Shown here one piece after another: positions 46,346 through 60,345 of a stretch of DNA of 64,000 nucleotides. The position numbers and the translations under genes are program-made. Source of the DNA: Anastatus disparis. Its lineage: Eukaryota > Arthropoda > Insecta > Hymenoptera > Eupelmidae. Position 1 is the stretch's first letter, and each line of letters starts with the position of its first letter. The notes below the pieces were generated by a model. It was not told the DNA's origin. It did not search any database and saw nothing but the letters and a program-made list of their open reading frames with translations. The stretch is taken from the NCBI GenBank assembly GCA_017163975.1, contig JAFFSR010000136.1, positions 7,809,501-7,873,500 of the forward strand, written 5' to 3'.

Positions 46346-47696
46346 ATTCTGAGAGAATATTTAATTTTTAATTAGACATTTTTTTAACAGTTTTTATAAT
46401 ATCTGTGACTCAATATACTTTAATTATTTTCTAATTTTATCTTAACATTGTAATAATAAACTATACATGTTTTTCAAATTTAAGATTTAAATTAAAAGAA
46501 AAGTAAGAATTTCACTGTAATTTCTTTTACCGCTCTTCAATCTTCTGTATCAGAAAATCTTTTCTTGCATCCCGAGACGTCTATACGTCTTTACCTTATT
46601 TCATCCCTTTCGTGTATATATCTTTCTCAGTTCTGGCAAAAACCGTCGTAACTTTTCGTCGTTTTATTTAAATTCTTGTCTCTTTGCCGTTCTTCTTCTA
46701 CTATGGGATGCGTTAGACACTTCCTTCTAAAGAATCGAACTTCCTATCTTAAACCGTGCCTTCCGTCTGCCAGCACCTGTTCTACGACTATCGAAACTCT
46801 CCTTCTCTTCCTCTCTTCTTTTTTTTTTCATTTCTGTACCTCTTTAACTTCCTATTCGCCCTTTGACAGCTGCCACAAGTTCGAACAAGGCCCGCGGATA
46901 ATCGAGAACAAGGGTTTCTTCTGTTCTTTCTCTTTTCCTGCTCTATCTCTCTTTCTCTTGTCTATCCTTTATCTCCTTTTCCTTTTACCTCTAGAGCCAG
47001 AGAGACGCCAGAGAGTCTAATTACGAAGGCAGTCTTTTGTTCTATAGAAAGATGGGTCAAGGCTAGAAGGTAATAAGGGAGTAAGAAGGTAGAAAATCTT
47101 ATCGTACGTTATAATGGAAGATGCTGTCGATGTTCCCTTGCCAAACATCGTGTTTAACAAAGTCTTGAATGACGCTTGCTTGCTTTTCGATCTTTAAATC
47201 TACGTTCTTTGATGCTGGATTTATACTGGAAAATTGACTTTTTCCTCTTGATAATGGGAAAAAAAGAGTTTTCGAATTAAAGTTGATAAACTATTTTAGG
47301 AAACAATGGAAAAGTTATTTAATAAGAAAATATGCCAATATATTTTATGAAAATATTTATATATGACTTATTAATTAATGTACGGTGCTTATTTTATATC
47401 TAACTTTTTTCATTTTTATAATATAATAAAAGTTATAAATTTTTGTGCACATTATTATATGCAAAATCAATAAAAACTAAAACTCGAAAATTTCCGCAAC
47501 CAATAAGAATCTATAAAGCAAGAAGAACGTTATTTATTAACCATATACAATATTATCACAAAACAAACATTACGTTATATCCTTAAAAAACCATTGGCGG
47601 ATTATTATCGAAAAGCAATTTCACGTTAGCGTTACTCCGCTATCTTTCTTCAAAATTTGCATACTTACCAAATGTATCAAAATAATCATTGCCAAA

Positions 47697-47881
47697 ATCT
47701 CTTGCTCTCTCTCTTTCTCTCATTCTCTCTCGTTCACTTATTCTCTTCGCTTTCGTGTGAAATCTATCGTATAATACATATACACACAGTATTCACAAGA
47801 GAGTACAACAAACGACAAAGGGAATTTCACTGCCTCAAGAGATAGAAAGCAAAGGGAGGAGAGAGAGAGAAAGAGAGAATC
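47697..47881. repeat. (CT)n tract followed by (GA)n tract
   Basis: CTTGCTCTCTCTCTTTCTC at 47701 is matched by GAGAGAGAGAGAAAGAGAGA at about 47859-47878, the same arrangement as at 29995-30147. Confidence 0.7.
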
Positions 47882-50800
47882 GATAGATGATATATACGCA
47901 CATATAGCAGCGAGAGAGAATAAGTCGATTCATCGTATCTCTTATACGCTATATAAAGGTCTGTCGCTAGCACGTGAACATCTCAAGTGTTTGGTACATC
48001 TATAGACGGTGTGCGTTATAGGTAATGAAGAATGGAGAGTATATAAGGACACACAACTGTATAACGTTTGAGAAGCACTAACGTTTCCATGTCTCTTAGG
48101 ATTACTTATACTGTCTACACATATACATGTATGAAAAGCTCTTCGTGTATTCTATATCTCTCTTGCGTACATGTATATATGTACATTTACGCGATTTACC
48201 GAGGATGGCTTATATATAGTCCTCCCCCAGCTGTCGTGGTACACGAAAGAAAGCTCAAGTCTGAGTGAGAAAGCAAGTTATATGCAAATATGTGTATGTA
48301 GTGCGCATCTTATATATGTATGTGCCAGGGGTGAAGGAGAAGTAAGTGAAATCTTCCTTTTTTAGGATTCACTTGGCTGGCAACGATCATATCGATGAAT
48401 TCGAAAATACTTTAAATCATATAACTTTTCTTTTGGCTTATAGGCGTGAAAAGAAAGTTGGAACACGTGTTAAAAAATTTGCAATATAAAAGCATGAAAA
48501 ATTTATAAAATTTTATTATATTTACAATCATACTTTTGGGAGAAAAGTTGCTGAAGTTTTGTGGAAAGCAATTTTATCAAGCTTTAACAAATTTTGCTAA
48601 ACTATTTTACGCTTTATGAATTACTAAACTAAATTATTTTAATTAAACGCTTGTTTTTGCAACCATTTTAGTAATATAACAATAATATATAACTGAAATA
48701 TTTGTTAAGACAGTAAACATAGAGTTTGTTGTTTTCGGTCCTAGTTAAACATTGTAAAATTAATTCATTACAAGCAGAATAACTTTTAAGATTAAGAAAT
48801 ATTTTATCAAAAATAATTTATAAATTTAAAAAAAGAACGTAACAAAAATCGTAATGATACTAAAAATAAATAATTTATTTCGATTGTGCATTTCGTTCAA
48901 AAAATCATGTTAAAATCTTCTCCACCCCAGAAATTTTCATCAAAATTCATCCACTCAATTCTGTTATATTCTTTGTCTGGCACTTATGTGTATCTCTCGT
49001 GCGTCGTAAATCAAGGCGTAACTAACATTTTCTTTTTTCCCTTTGTAAACACACTCGTCGATCGACATATTTCTAACACAATAAACCAGAAGAAAAACTT
49101 TAATCTCTCAAGCATACAGCGCGCTTAGGATATGACCTTGCAAGAGTTCATTTCCACTTATCCCTCAATACTGCGTCCAATTTGAAAGACGTTAACAAAT
49201 CTTACACCCATATCGAATTTACAACCCACTGGGAATAGCTATATATACATTTAAGAGGGGTTAGAAACAATTTCGCAGCTCTCTATATCTTCACGCTACT
49301 CTCATTAAGTATCAATTCGTCTAAAAGTGGTTATACAGTATAGTAACCTTGATGTGCTGATAATTAAAAAAAAGTTTTTTTGGTTATATTGAATGGAATA
49401 TGCCTTTGTTTTCTTACGATTTTCTTGTTACATGAGATTAAGATGCCAAGGAATTTATTTATTTTTGTGCAGATTTTGGCAGAAATTATTTGAACCTTTT
49501 TTTATTAGTTAAATTCTTTTCCTTCCGACCCATTCTTCGTATAACCACAAAACTCGAACTTTTTGAAATTGAGAATTTTCCAATGCTTTTACAGTATTAC
49601 GTTCTTTTTTCCTGTTGTGTACTTAGATTTTTTTGCTCCTTTTTTTCTTTTTTCAGGCCGTTATGTAATTTCTTTTTTATGTTTTTATATTGCACTGACT
49701 TTATTTATGTTTATGATTTTACCCTTTTGCGCCGTGGTTATACTTGCATTCATTTTATTTATTGGGTAAAGTTTTGGTTTTCTTTAAGGAAACTTTATAA
49801 AGATAAATATTTTTACTTGAACTTAAAAGTTATGAAGCTTTAAGTGGTTACCAAGTGTAATAAAAGCAATATCTTTTTTTCCTGCATTTTCAAGCGATTA
49901 ACGTTAGTCACTGAATAAAGAAACTTCATTTAATTACAAGAATTAAGATATTAGTCTTGCGAAAATTTATAATTTCTTGAAATACCATAAAATACAAGTT
50001 AAATATATAATCCTTCTTAAATCACTTTTAAATAACAATTTATATAATAAGAATTTTTGGATAATTATAATCGGATTAATGTATAAAGTGTAATATTACA
50101 AGCTGATAAACTAGTATATTAATGCATATTACACTTACAGGAATACTTTCATCAGAATATAAATGCGACATAGCATCTTCATCATATTCATTCCTCTGAC
50201 GTTTTGTCTTATATAAATTTAATTAATATTCCTTGAACGAGCAAAGAATAGAATTTGTAGAAATGATTGCTATCTCATTAGTATAAAAGGTATAAGTACT
50301 TAGCAGTTATACTGTGGTCGTGCACACAACAATGTTAATGAAAGCTGCGAGCTCTGCTCTGCTCTGCTCGCCGAGGCAGCAGCCGAGTTTGTGGCAAGAA
50401 GATCCTCATTTTGGATGCATACTAATGTAATATACCTTCCCTCGACACGTCGGCAGTTTGTCGTCATGCTATACATATATAAAGCTACGGTTTATATAGA
50501 TAAACTATGCGAATTGTCGGAAATTGTTTCACTCTCTATATTAACCTGCCCTTGAGGCGATGACAAGACCTACCCCTCCAATGCACTTGTTGTATTATTA
50601 TTATAACATTTCGAAATTTCATTAATAATTTCCACTTGGAAATAGAGTGTGGTTTGTCTCATTACGCTAATGTTTTGCGGCTAAAAGCGCATCGATACGC
50701 TTTAAAAGGCGTGTTAATTTAATTTTCTTGGAAATGTCGAGTTAACTATTTTTGCTTTTGGTTCTTCGATTTTAAAAAAAGAATCGTTGTTTTTAGTGAT

Positions 50801-51612
50801 TTTCTGAAATTGATTTTTAATTTAATAATGTTTATCGAATTACAAGTTCGTTTAAGAGAATACAATTATTGGATGGGTTCGATTTCGAATGTGGTTTTTG
50901 AGTAATTTAATTTACTAATATAATATGACCACAATATTCAATAAATTTTTTAATGTAAATTATTATGTTTAATTTACCATGAACGAAAGTTATTAAAATA
51001 TTATTTATAAAAGAAATGGCTAAACACCTGGAAATTAACTCCATAATTTAAAAGCACACTTAATTTGACAGTTTGGTAAATTTAAATTATTGGAATCTTT
51101 ATATATAGCAAATGAGGTCACGTGATTAATTTTGTTATAAATATGTGGTGATATTTTTCCCACAAAATGAGTATTCTATAATATATTTGTTTCCTGACCA
51201 TCCTAAAATTAATTCGTACGAATATATCAATAATTTTTCACAAACGAATTAAAAATTTGATCTTATATTCAATGAATAAATATAACTAATGTATGATAAT
51301 AGGAAAAAGAGAGTTCTCTCTTTAAATAACAAATAAAAATAAATCCACATTTGATCTATTTAAAAATTCTATTTTAATAAGGAATAAAAATTATTAAAAT
51401 AAAAAGTTCGCCTTAATGCCAACATTTCTTATCTTTAAAATTTCGTGGAGTACACATATTTAAGTCTGTCCATATGATAAGTTAGAACAATTGTTCAAAG
51501 CCCTCTTTCTCTGTCTATACATTGCAATAGCAGCCACTTTCCCCTTTCTCGCTTACACTTCTACGACGTTCGAAATTCGAATCTACGATCTCTCAGAGAA
51601 CTCGAAACGAGA

Positions 51613-51630
51613 ACTACTACTACTACTACT
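51613..51630. repeat. (ACT)n microsatellite
   Basis: Six ACT units in a row. Confidence 0.9.
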
Positions 51631-54449
51631 AGCAGCCTCTCGAAAGCTACCGTCTGTATTGGGCAGCTTTCACTGTACCGGGGACTAAACATAAAATATG
51701 GCTTAGTACACGCCCACGCGTTGGCTTTGCGCTTGCAGTTAAATACCTAAATAGCCTATCTACTGGACCTATACTCTCTCTCTTCAAAATTTATATATAT
51801 ATACATATACATTTACAAATATATATGTACCTATACATGTACGTTATTGCTAAATATATTCTCGACGTTATGTATAGATCGTAGGTATAAAGTGTATTGA
51901 TACGGGTATGGCTTGCCATACGATTGTGGTTTCGCAGCATTTGAAACGATTAATCGTCTTGATTGGATTCCAATTACCCTGCTAGCGACGCATACGCCTT
52001 ACGACGTATATATGGAATTATTCGCTGCGTGGTCAGTTTAATATTCAACGTAATCCTTTTCGCTTTTTTTTCTTTTACAGAGAGAATGCGCAATGGAGTT
52101 AATGGTATTGATTTGTTTCATATTGTATTGCTCTCAACGAATTTTAAACTAAATTTTTAATCTTATACAGTATTTCAAAATTATTTTTTCTATACTGTAC
52201 AAAAAAATGATTACTATAAACATTTTATTATTTTACTAGAGTAGATAAATAAATGTTTGTATCTATTCATGTCTATATGTGAAACAGTTGTTTTTTAAGA
52301 ATTGGAAAACATTGAAAACTTCAACCAAAATATTCACTTTGGTATACAATATTTGGAAATCGATTACTTGACATATTCATAGTTATTTCTAGTTGTTTTA
52401 AAGGTTTATTGACACGTTACCAATTTTCTAGAAATAGCTAGAAAACTTTTATAGCGACAACAAACGACAGGATTTAGGATTTCAGTGTATTTTTAGTAGT
52501 TATGCATAAAGTTTAACGGCTTGAATAATTGAAGTATTTAAATTTAGCAGTTTTTTATTTAGTCCTTATATAATCATTTTTATTTAAGAAAATATTTATT
52601 GGTTACCTAAATTAGCTTTAAAGTAAAAGTGTGACTGAGAAAATAATTTAATTTGGTTATTAAAAGAATTAGCTTATTCTTTACTTTAGGCACTTAATTT
52701 TCAACAGTATTTTTCAATCAATAAAATTTAATTATATTGAAATATAATCAAATAAAGTTTATTTTAATTTAATTCATTCTATTTATGCTATGTATAGAAT
52801 TCTGAGTCTTTTTTATTCAAAAAAATTGTTTGTCTGTTTTTTTAACAGTAATAAATAGAAGAAAAATCAACAAATAAAATAAAACAATAAAACTACAAAT
52901 ACAAGCTCAGCAAAAATCCTGAAATCGTCAAACATCATGCTAAAACTTTTTTTTTAACAAAGAAAAGAAAAACAAAAATAATAAAACCTTTGAGGTGCTG
53001 AAACAAATGAATGTATTCTCGCGAATTTTCATTGAAAACCAAAGGCTATGGCCTATACTATGACTGCCAGAAGCAGAGAGAAAAAGTTTTGGTATATCCT
53101 AGAGATATAGGAACGAAAAGGGTGCTTCTTTTTGCGCTTACTATACGTTGATGGATGTGCACTGGACTGCCTCTTCCTCTCTTTGAAGCTCGAGTTTATT
53201 TTTCTCTGAATTGAGAGAGAGTATATGGCGAGATTTTTTTCTCTCTGGGCGCTGCTTTTTCCCTTGAGTTACGGCCGGCGTCACGTGTGTTAATCGCGCT
53301 TCACCGATTTCGTTTTTGTATACGCCAGCTCAGCTACTATATCTCCGCCTATTACAGAAAATTATTCGCGTGTGAGGTTATGCGTGTAGTTATATGATAA
53401 TGTAATGCAAGAATAGTTTTAATATTAAAATTCTATAAATTTTTAGTGAACAAAGTAAATAAAGATTATAAAATTTAATTAATTAGTATTATTTTTCAAA
53501 TCACTTATAATTTATTCAAATCTATTGTCTTTCAATAAAAGTAGATATTTATTTACAAAATATATTTAAAATTAATTTGTACCTCTTTGAATGTAAAAAG
53601 TAATGTAATTAAAAATAAAAAATGAATATACTTGTTTGAAATGTAAAAAATGCAGTAAGCGGATAATCTTGTTGGTAAAGAAGTAGCAACATTTAGTAAA
53701 TAATTATTTTAATTTAAAAATAATATTTGAACCAGAAAAATTTTATAATATATGTATTTTATTTTTATAATGTAAATTTTTTGTTTTTTGGTCGGAAATT
53801 TTACACAATATGTGAACCGCATAATTATCTTAATAAAAAATAAATGAGTGTTTGATATTATTAATTACTGTTTTCTAATTACAAAATGGTATTTAAATGG
53901 TCTTTAAAAATGAGTTCATATATTTGAATAAAATTTTAGAACAATAAATACGGAACGTCAGTTTCTAATAGTATAAGGAAGCACCAAGAGACTACATGTC
54001 GCCAACTTTAATTTTTTTCAAAAACAAAAATTTACATTTGATTACATCTATTATAGAATTGATAAACATGTTAGAAAATGATGACAATAAAAAATATTTT
54101 ATTATATCATAATAATATTAGAATTATTGAAACTTATATTAAGGAGGCTTGGTGAGATAACCCACTCTAAAAAGGATATTTTGTGAAAAATACGAAAAAA
54201 AGTATAAATTATGAGTATTTCATAGCAATTTTAAAAATATAAGGTTATCGACAAAATAAAAGAGAAAAAATTATAGAAATTTGAAAATTGAACATGGGCT
54301 TTTATGAGAAAAATAGTATTTATGCTTATAACTTAGTAATAAAATAATAGTTTTTTATGAATCAAAAGCAAAAATTATAAATTTTTTCATTACAAATTCA
54401 AACCCGTTAAAAAAATTTCAACAATATATTAAAATTCATATTATTACAT

Positions 54450-54653
54450 TTTTTTTTATTCTTCTTTAACGTCGCTATATTTAATGCTATTTTGTAATGC
54501 TAATCAGCGATGGAGCTCGTAAGTGTGTTTGTAAACCAAAGCACATGTAACGTACAGTGGTGCTTGCATGATTCAGCCGCGAGCGGGATTCGAACTCAGA
54601 GCCCTGAGATTACAAATCCAACGCTCTACCGACTGAGCCACTCACCGGCTCGT
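54450..54653 (-). mobile_element. tRNA-derived SINE, full-length copy
   Basis: On the minus strand it starts with a tRNA-like head: GAGCCGGTGAGTGGCTCAGT, box A TGGCTCAGTCGGTAGAGCG, then box B GAGTTCGAATCCC. The body has CACTGTACGTTACATGTGCT, TTTGGTTTACAAACAC and CATCGCTGATTAGCATTAC, and ends with TAGCGACGTTAAAGAAGAAT and an A-rich tail. The best-preserved internal promoter of the five copies, so its RNA polymerase III promoter could still be active. Confidence 0.92.
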
Positions 54654-56694
54654 GCGATTACAACATTAATAATCGTATATAACATATTTTTTATATATAA
54701 TTAAATGTAATTGAAGTTACAAATATAATAACAAATTATTTACACTTTTTATAAAAATTATTTATAATATAAAAATGTTCCTTTTTGCGGGGCCCTGACT
54801 AGGTAGGGTACAAGACGCATGTGCTTCCTTTAATACGTATTTGCCTATTTTATAAATGCTGTCACTGCAGTTTTTACAAATGTAAAAAAAACTATTTTAA
54901 AAAAAATTTTCTTAATAAATTCCAAATAAATTTTAAACTTTTTTTAAAGTTAATTTTCACTCTATTAATAGTAATTTTATGAAAAAAAAATATAAAAGAG
55001 AATTTTTAACAAAAATCTATACCTTTAAAGTACAAATTTAACTTCCTCTTTATGGATCATGAATTCTTATTTTTATTGAACTCACTGTGTAAAGTTTTCA
55101 ACCCAATAAAAAATAGTCTTTGCTTTCTTTCTTTTTTTTTAAATTAAAAACAGAACCTACTTTAAAAGTATAAATCTCCTTAATTCCGCATGAAATTCTA
55201 CTATGTAAATACATCTTGTATAAAATATGAGATCAACCCTCATTGAAGTCTTAAACATACATATGCATGGCTTTTTTTATTCGCAAAAGGGCGAGAGATA
55301 CATAAGACATTTGTATTATAGGCAAGGATTTTTTCTATATAAAACGTCATCACGCATAGGCCTTTGCACGCGCAAACGGCAAAACAAATGGCGCGACGCA
55401 TTCATACTACTGTGTGTGTGCGGGTATACAAAAGGGGATGGAATTGCACGACTCCGCGCGATTTAACATCGAAACGACTTTTGGCGCGTCTTATATTACT
55501 AATATTTATATACGAGCTTGCGTCCTGCCGTTTGTTATCGCCATTCTTATATATATCGAAACTGGACTCTATACTACGCACACACAATTTATATATCAAC
55601 AACTCGTCGCCGATCTACCTTATTAATGTTATTTTTTTAATTTTCCTATTGGAGATCCTTGAATGTGACTAATGTCGCTTGGATTTTTATTCGATGATTC
55701 ACATGATTGAGGAATATATACGGAAGGCGCGTCTAAGAGTCGATGTTATTTATTGTAACGATGTTAGTTTTATTCTTTATTTATGGGTTTGTTGTTCTAT
55801 TATGAAGACCTCATCTATATATGATTGTTTGATGTATTGATTATAATAAAAAAGAATTTCGCTCCTTGAAATTTCTTTATAATTTTTACATGGTGCAGAA
55901 TATATTTATTTCAATTAAAAGAGATTGACTCATTTTTATTAAATATATCTGCACATATGAACATCATTAATTTATAAATTTCTATTATTTCTATGATTTA
56001 ATATTTTTTAATAATAATTAAATATTTGTCTATTCTACGATAATAATTTCAGACAAAATTAATTTTTCCGACGGTATTAAATGTGAATTGAAAATGATTT
56101 ACTTTTAAAATTTAATACAACAATGTTACAGAATTAAATTATAAATAAGTCCGCATACGCTCGGCAGGGCATGTGTAAAATGGTATACACGAACCAACTG
56201 TCAACTTGCCCAGATGAAATTTTTGAAATTTATTTTGAAAAATTTTTCGCACATGCAATTTCATGAAGACTTTGTACATATATGAAATTTGTTTAAAAAA
56301 TTATTATGAGAAAAAAATAATTCACTTAATATTAATGAGAAAGAATAAATATTCAAATATCCATTTTTATGAGTAGATTCGTTTTTTCCTTTATAATAAT
56401 TTTCCAAAAAATTTGATTATAAAATTGTTGTTGCTGTGTACAAAGCTTTATACAGTTATGATCGTACATCCGATAAATTTTCCAATAGAAATTTCAGGAA
56501 TTTCAACAACGTGATAAAGTAAATGTTGTATGCTATTGCATATGCGAAAAATTTTTTGACTGTACTCTCAAAATATTCACTAAAATGAAGATTTTCTCAA
56601 TTGGTTGACAGTTGATTTGTTTGCCATTTTGTGGACACACTGTTGGGCATACAAGAGAGTTATTTTTTAATATAAAAGAATATTTGAATTAGTT
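54654..56694. other. Intergenic DNA with a CpG-rich patch
   Basis: The patch at 55350-55620 is CpG-rich (CACGCGCAAACGGC, GGCGCGACGC, CTCCGCGCGATTT, TTGGCGCGTC). Four mutually overlapping open frames there on both strands reflect the higher G+C, not a gene; none has recognisable motifs. The rest is AT-rich. Confidence 0.4.
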
Positions 56695-56898
56695 GAGGCC
56701 GTCGGTGGCTCACTCGGTAGAGCGATGGATTCATAATCTTGAGGACTCGAGTTCGAATCCCGCTTTCGGCGGTCAATCGAAACAAGCATCACTGTAAACG
56801 ATACATATGCTTTGTTCACAAAAACACTAACGATCTCCATCGCTAATCAGCATCGTAATGATAGCACACATACAGCAACGTTAAATTAAAAAAAAATA
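56695..56898 (+). mobile_element. tRNA-derived SINE, full-length copy
   Basis: Head GAGGCCGTCGGTGGCTCACT with box A TGGCTCACTCGGTAGAGCG and box B GAGTTCGAATCCC, forming a tRNA-like cloverleaf whose anticodon-loop position reads CAT. Body: ACAAGCATCACTGTAAACGA, CTTTGTTCACAAAAACACTA, CGATCTCCATCGCTAATCAG, then ACAGCAACGTTAAATTAAAA tail. It could be mistaken for a tRNA gene, but the 3' body and tail mark it as a SINE. Confidence 0.92.
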
Positions 56899-59567
56899 AA
56901 AAGGGACCTTGGAATCAATATTTCTAACAATTATATTTTTTCTCAAACATATAGAATCATATGAACAATTAAAAAAATAGTTTCTTCTTATTGATACGAG
57001 CATCAAATTTAAAAACTGACGAGACCAAAATGAAAGAAATCAGCACTTCATGCGTATTAATTTTTTTGTAATATACATTGACTTAAATTGAATTGAAATT
57101 TTGAACAACAGCAAGGGCATATTTAGGCTTTGGCGTTGGTTCTCTTGCATTAAATCGGTCGTTAAGATAAAGTTATCCCTCGTGGACAATGAGCAACGCT
57201 TAGCGCGCCACTTTGCACCAGAGTAAGCCCTTTGAATCCTAAAGCTTCCTCATGAACTAAAGTGTCGAGTATTATTATATAATACAGAATCTAAAATGTG
57301 AGAAAGAGAAAGATGTATATAAGAGGGACAGAGAGAAATAGTATAATAATACCAAAGACTTGCGCCTGTGTGTGCATATATACGCTCATTTTAATCTGCA
57401 TGCCCCTAGTGTTTCAAAATAGAAAGTTATTCTAGCTTTGGTCTTGAGCACATTGAATTAATAACGAGAGACAATATACTTTTCTTTTCCCTCGAGCAGA
57501 ACAAATGACTTACTTTTATATATAGGCACAATATAACGCTAAGCTCATACTTTCTTTTAAATAAGACTCAAAGTATGAGCTTTTATTGTATATATCTTAC
57601 ACTTCTTAGAATACCATCCCCCTTTTTTTAAGAGTCGCAACCGTCTTTTTTTTCGATTTCACGAACTTGTAACAGTCCCTTTAAACTATAAGAGCCTTAA
57701 CCATCTGTATGCACAACGAATGAAGATGTGACTTGGCGAACGACTTAGACAAACAAACTGTCCTAAGGGTAAAGTCTCTTACTTTTGTATATAGTATATA
57801 GGCGTAGAGTTTATAAAGGTACCGGGGGCATGTTAGGCAATGTATTATTGCCTCAAAGCGTATATTTGCATTTAATTTTCCGACGGGTAAGGACCTCTCG
57901 AACTATATACTCACGCTAGATGTGACAGGAAATGGGAATGAAATGCGCGTATACCCTTAGTGAAAGTATCGTTATATATATATAGAAAACTGTTGCTTAG
58001 TTACTCGCTTATGGTATATACTTTTTAAAGAGAGTCAGAGCTTGAACTTGAAATTAAAGTTTTAGGTTTCGTGAAGAATCGCTCGATATTATTGGTCAAA
58101 CGTGCTTTGACTCTAGAAATTTATAGATTGATTAATTTTATAATGAATATTTTTTTTATTAATTAGGATTTTGTAAATGTAACGATATATAAAGCTTAAA
58201 ATCTATAAATTGATGAAAGCTTTTATTTTTGTTCAGAATAGACATTTAAAGCTCCTTGAGAGGATATATTTACACATCTATTTTTAATTATTGGTTTATA
58301 TAATTATGATTAACGGTTAAATGTTTGATGAGAAAAAAATATTATTTTTAAATGAACTTCCTTGAAATTATTTAGATTTTCTGAATAAATTTATCGAGCT
58401 GTTTCAATGAAGTAACTAAAATAAAAATATCGTTAGAAACAATGAACCTTAATTAATTAAACTTTCATATCGTATTTATAAATTATTTGGAACATTAAAA
58501 AAGTTTAATCAAAAGCTATTCTTTTTTTAAAATAGTTATTGCATAAAATCTTTTAATTGCAACAAGTAAAAAATTTGATTAAATTTAAATTCATTTTGCC
58601 TAATAAAATAATTCTTTGAATCAATCGATTAATAAACTAACATAATTATTATAAAAGAAAAACAGCGAGAAATTAAAAAAAATTAAACTCTGCAGATGAA
58701 GTATCCTACTATAAAAGAATGATGGGCGGAAGTTATAAGCCGGAAATACTGTCGCCAAAATAAAAGCTTTCTAATTTGTTGAAAAGCTAAAGTGTTCTTA
58801 AATTATAAATCAATGTGCTACATTCGAATCCTCGTGTATAATCTATCCATTAATTTTTATTTTTAATGTAAAATAAAAACAACATTTATGTCGTGAAAGC
58901 GAAACAAGTGCATAAAACATATATCGTATATTCTTTGATTCCGTCATTTAAAAATTTTTTAATGAAAATGAGACAACCAAAAAAATAATCCAATAAGTTC
59001 ATATAACTTTGAAATGACAGCAAAAAAGCGTCATATAATATATTTCCGTCAACTGGATGATGCAATTAACCATTTTGTATAATACAAAACGCAATTATAG
59101 AATTAATTTTTAAAGATGTTAGAAACATATGACTTTGAAGAATATAAATACTTCTGTATTGATCAAAAAATTATTGTCAATTTTTCGCATCAATGATGAA
59201 CAGATTATTTATGTATAAGTATAAAATAATTTTATTTCATTTATCAATTTAAAAATTTATATAAACACAATTAAAATTTTCAAAATTAAAAGAAATCCAT
59301 CCTGTGCATTAATCTGTTTAACAAATTCTACTAAGAGAAGGTGAAATACCGGCATTACAATTTTCCAAACTTTCGGTTCTTAATCTAAAATATTTGAAAA
59401 TATGTTTATTTATCAGCCTTCCATTTTAACTAATACAAAGCATAATATAGAGGTATTCAAGAAATTTTTTTAATAAAATAATAAAAAAACTCAGGAAACT
59501 GAACGCGGTAACTATCTATGAATCATATACCCTATTACACTATACTTTAAAACAAATGTATATAATA
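56899..59567. other. Gene desert, part 5
   Basis: No gene. 57110-57260 is a moderate-GC unique patch (GGCGTTGGTTCTCTTGCATT, GCAACGCTTAGCGCGCCACT). A small perfect 13-bp hairpin lies at 57541-57582. The rest is AT-rich. Confidence 0.45.
57541..57582. other. Short perfect hairpin
   Basis: AAGCTCATACTTT at 57541-57553 pairs perfectly with AAAGTATGAGCTT at 57570-57582 around a 16-base loop. Too short to claim as a microRNA precursor. Confidence 0.5.
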
Positions 59568-59769
59568 GAGGTTGTCAATGGCTCATTCGGTAAAGTAACG
59601 GATTTGTAACCTCGAGGTTTCGAGTTCGAATCCCGATCCCGACCGATTTAGACAAGCACTACTGTACGTTACATGTGCTTTGTTCATAAACAAATTGACG
59701 ATCTTCGTTGCTAATTAGCATCGAAATGATAGCGTAAATACAGCGACGTTAAATAAAATAAAAAAAAGT
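59568..59769 (+). mobile_element. tRNA-derived SINE, full-length copy
   Basis: Head GAGGTTGTCAATGGCTCATT with degenerate box A TGGCTCATTCGGTAAAGTA and intact box B GAGTTCGAATCCC. Body CACTACTGTACGTTACATGT, TTTGTTCATAAACAAATTGA, CTAATTAGCATCG, and end CAGCGACGTTAAATAAAATA plus A-rich tail. Same orientation as the copy at 56695. Confidence 0.9.
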
Positions 59770-60345
59770 ATATTTTAAATGGTTAGTCAATTGTTATTTT
59801 TTTTTTAAATCATCCATAACATATTATAAGAAAAATTGTCATTAACATAGAATTTTAGTAATTATAAGTAAAACATTGTATTAATTATAAGTAAAATCGT
59901 TTAAATATTCGAAGTATCTACTCTCGAAAAATAAAATGTAAGTAATAATAATGAAATAAACTTATTTAATATAGTCAAGTCTGTACAATTAAATTTTTTG
60001 AGTTTACAATTTTCGCTTTTCTTATTACATAAATTAGAATAATAATAAATCAATAAAACGTTTTAAAATAATTTAAATCATGATAAAAATACAGACGATA
60101 GAAAATGATAGCACATCAGCAGTATCAATAAAAAAATATGTATCAACCATTTGTTTACAATACATTAATTTTGATTGATTTTAAGCTCTTTAATAATAAT
60201 CATTATAATACGTAATAACATTGCAGAGCTGTCACACCAAATATTGTCTCTACTTAATGTAATGTTACAAGATATTAAATTATAATTCTTTAAAACTTTT
60301 TATTTTCATTAATTTATATTTCACTTATAACGTTAAATAATTTTA
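59770..60345. other. AT-rich upstream region of the zinc-finger ORF
   Basis: No distinct promoter motif can be defended in this AT-rich DNA. Confidence 0.4.

Larger units (their letters stand above)
46346..54449. other. Gene desert, part 4
   Basis: No gene supported. Features seen: pyrimidine-rich 46530-47000 (a 114-codon frame there is Ser/Phe/Leu-rich low complexity), (CT)n at 47697-47735 and (GA)n at 47855-47880, a CTGCT repeat at 50354-50371, (ACT)n at 51613-51630, (TA)n at 51795-51830, and a moderate-GC unique patch at 53040-53390. Open frames at 49490 and 51963 are AT-rich Phe/Leu runs. Confidence 0.45.

Noticed and set aside
46676..47020. 114-codon frame, Ser/Leu/Phe-rich
   Set aside because: Pyrimidine-tract composition explains the apparent hydrophobic segments; no signal-peptide or domain pattern that is independent of base bias.
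49490..49843. 117-codon hydrophobic frame
   Set aside because: Phe/Tyr/Leu richness follows from T runs; a second overlapping frame is equally open, and the region has no splice or family support.
55227..55672. Four overlapping open frames in a CpG-rich patch
   Set aside because: Frames on both strands are open simply because local G+C is higher; none has a coherent protein signature.
56695..56770. Possible tRNA gene (boxes A and B, CAT in the anticodon position)
   Set aside because: The same head recurs at 54450 and 59568 with a shared ~120-bp 3' body and A-rich tail, so it is a SINE head.
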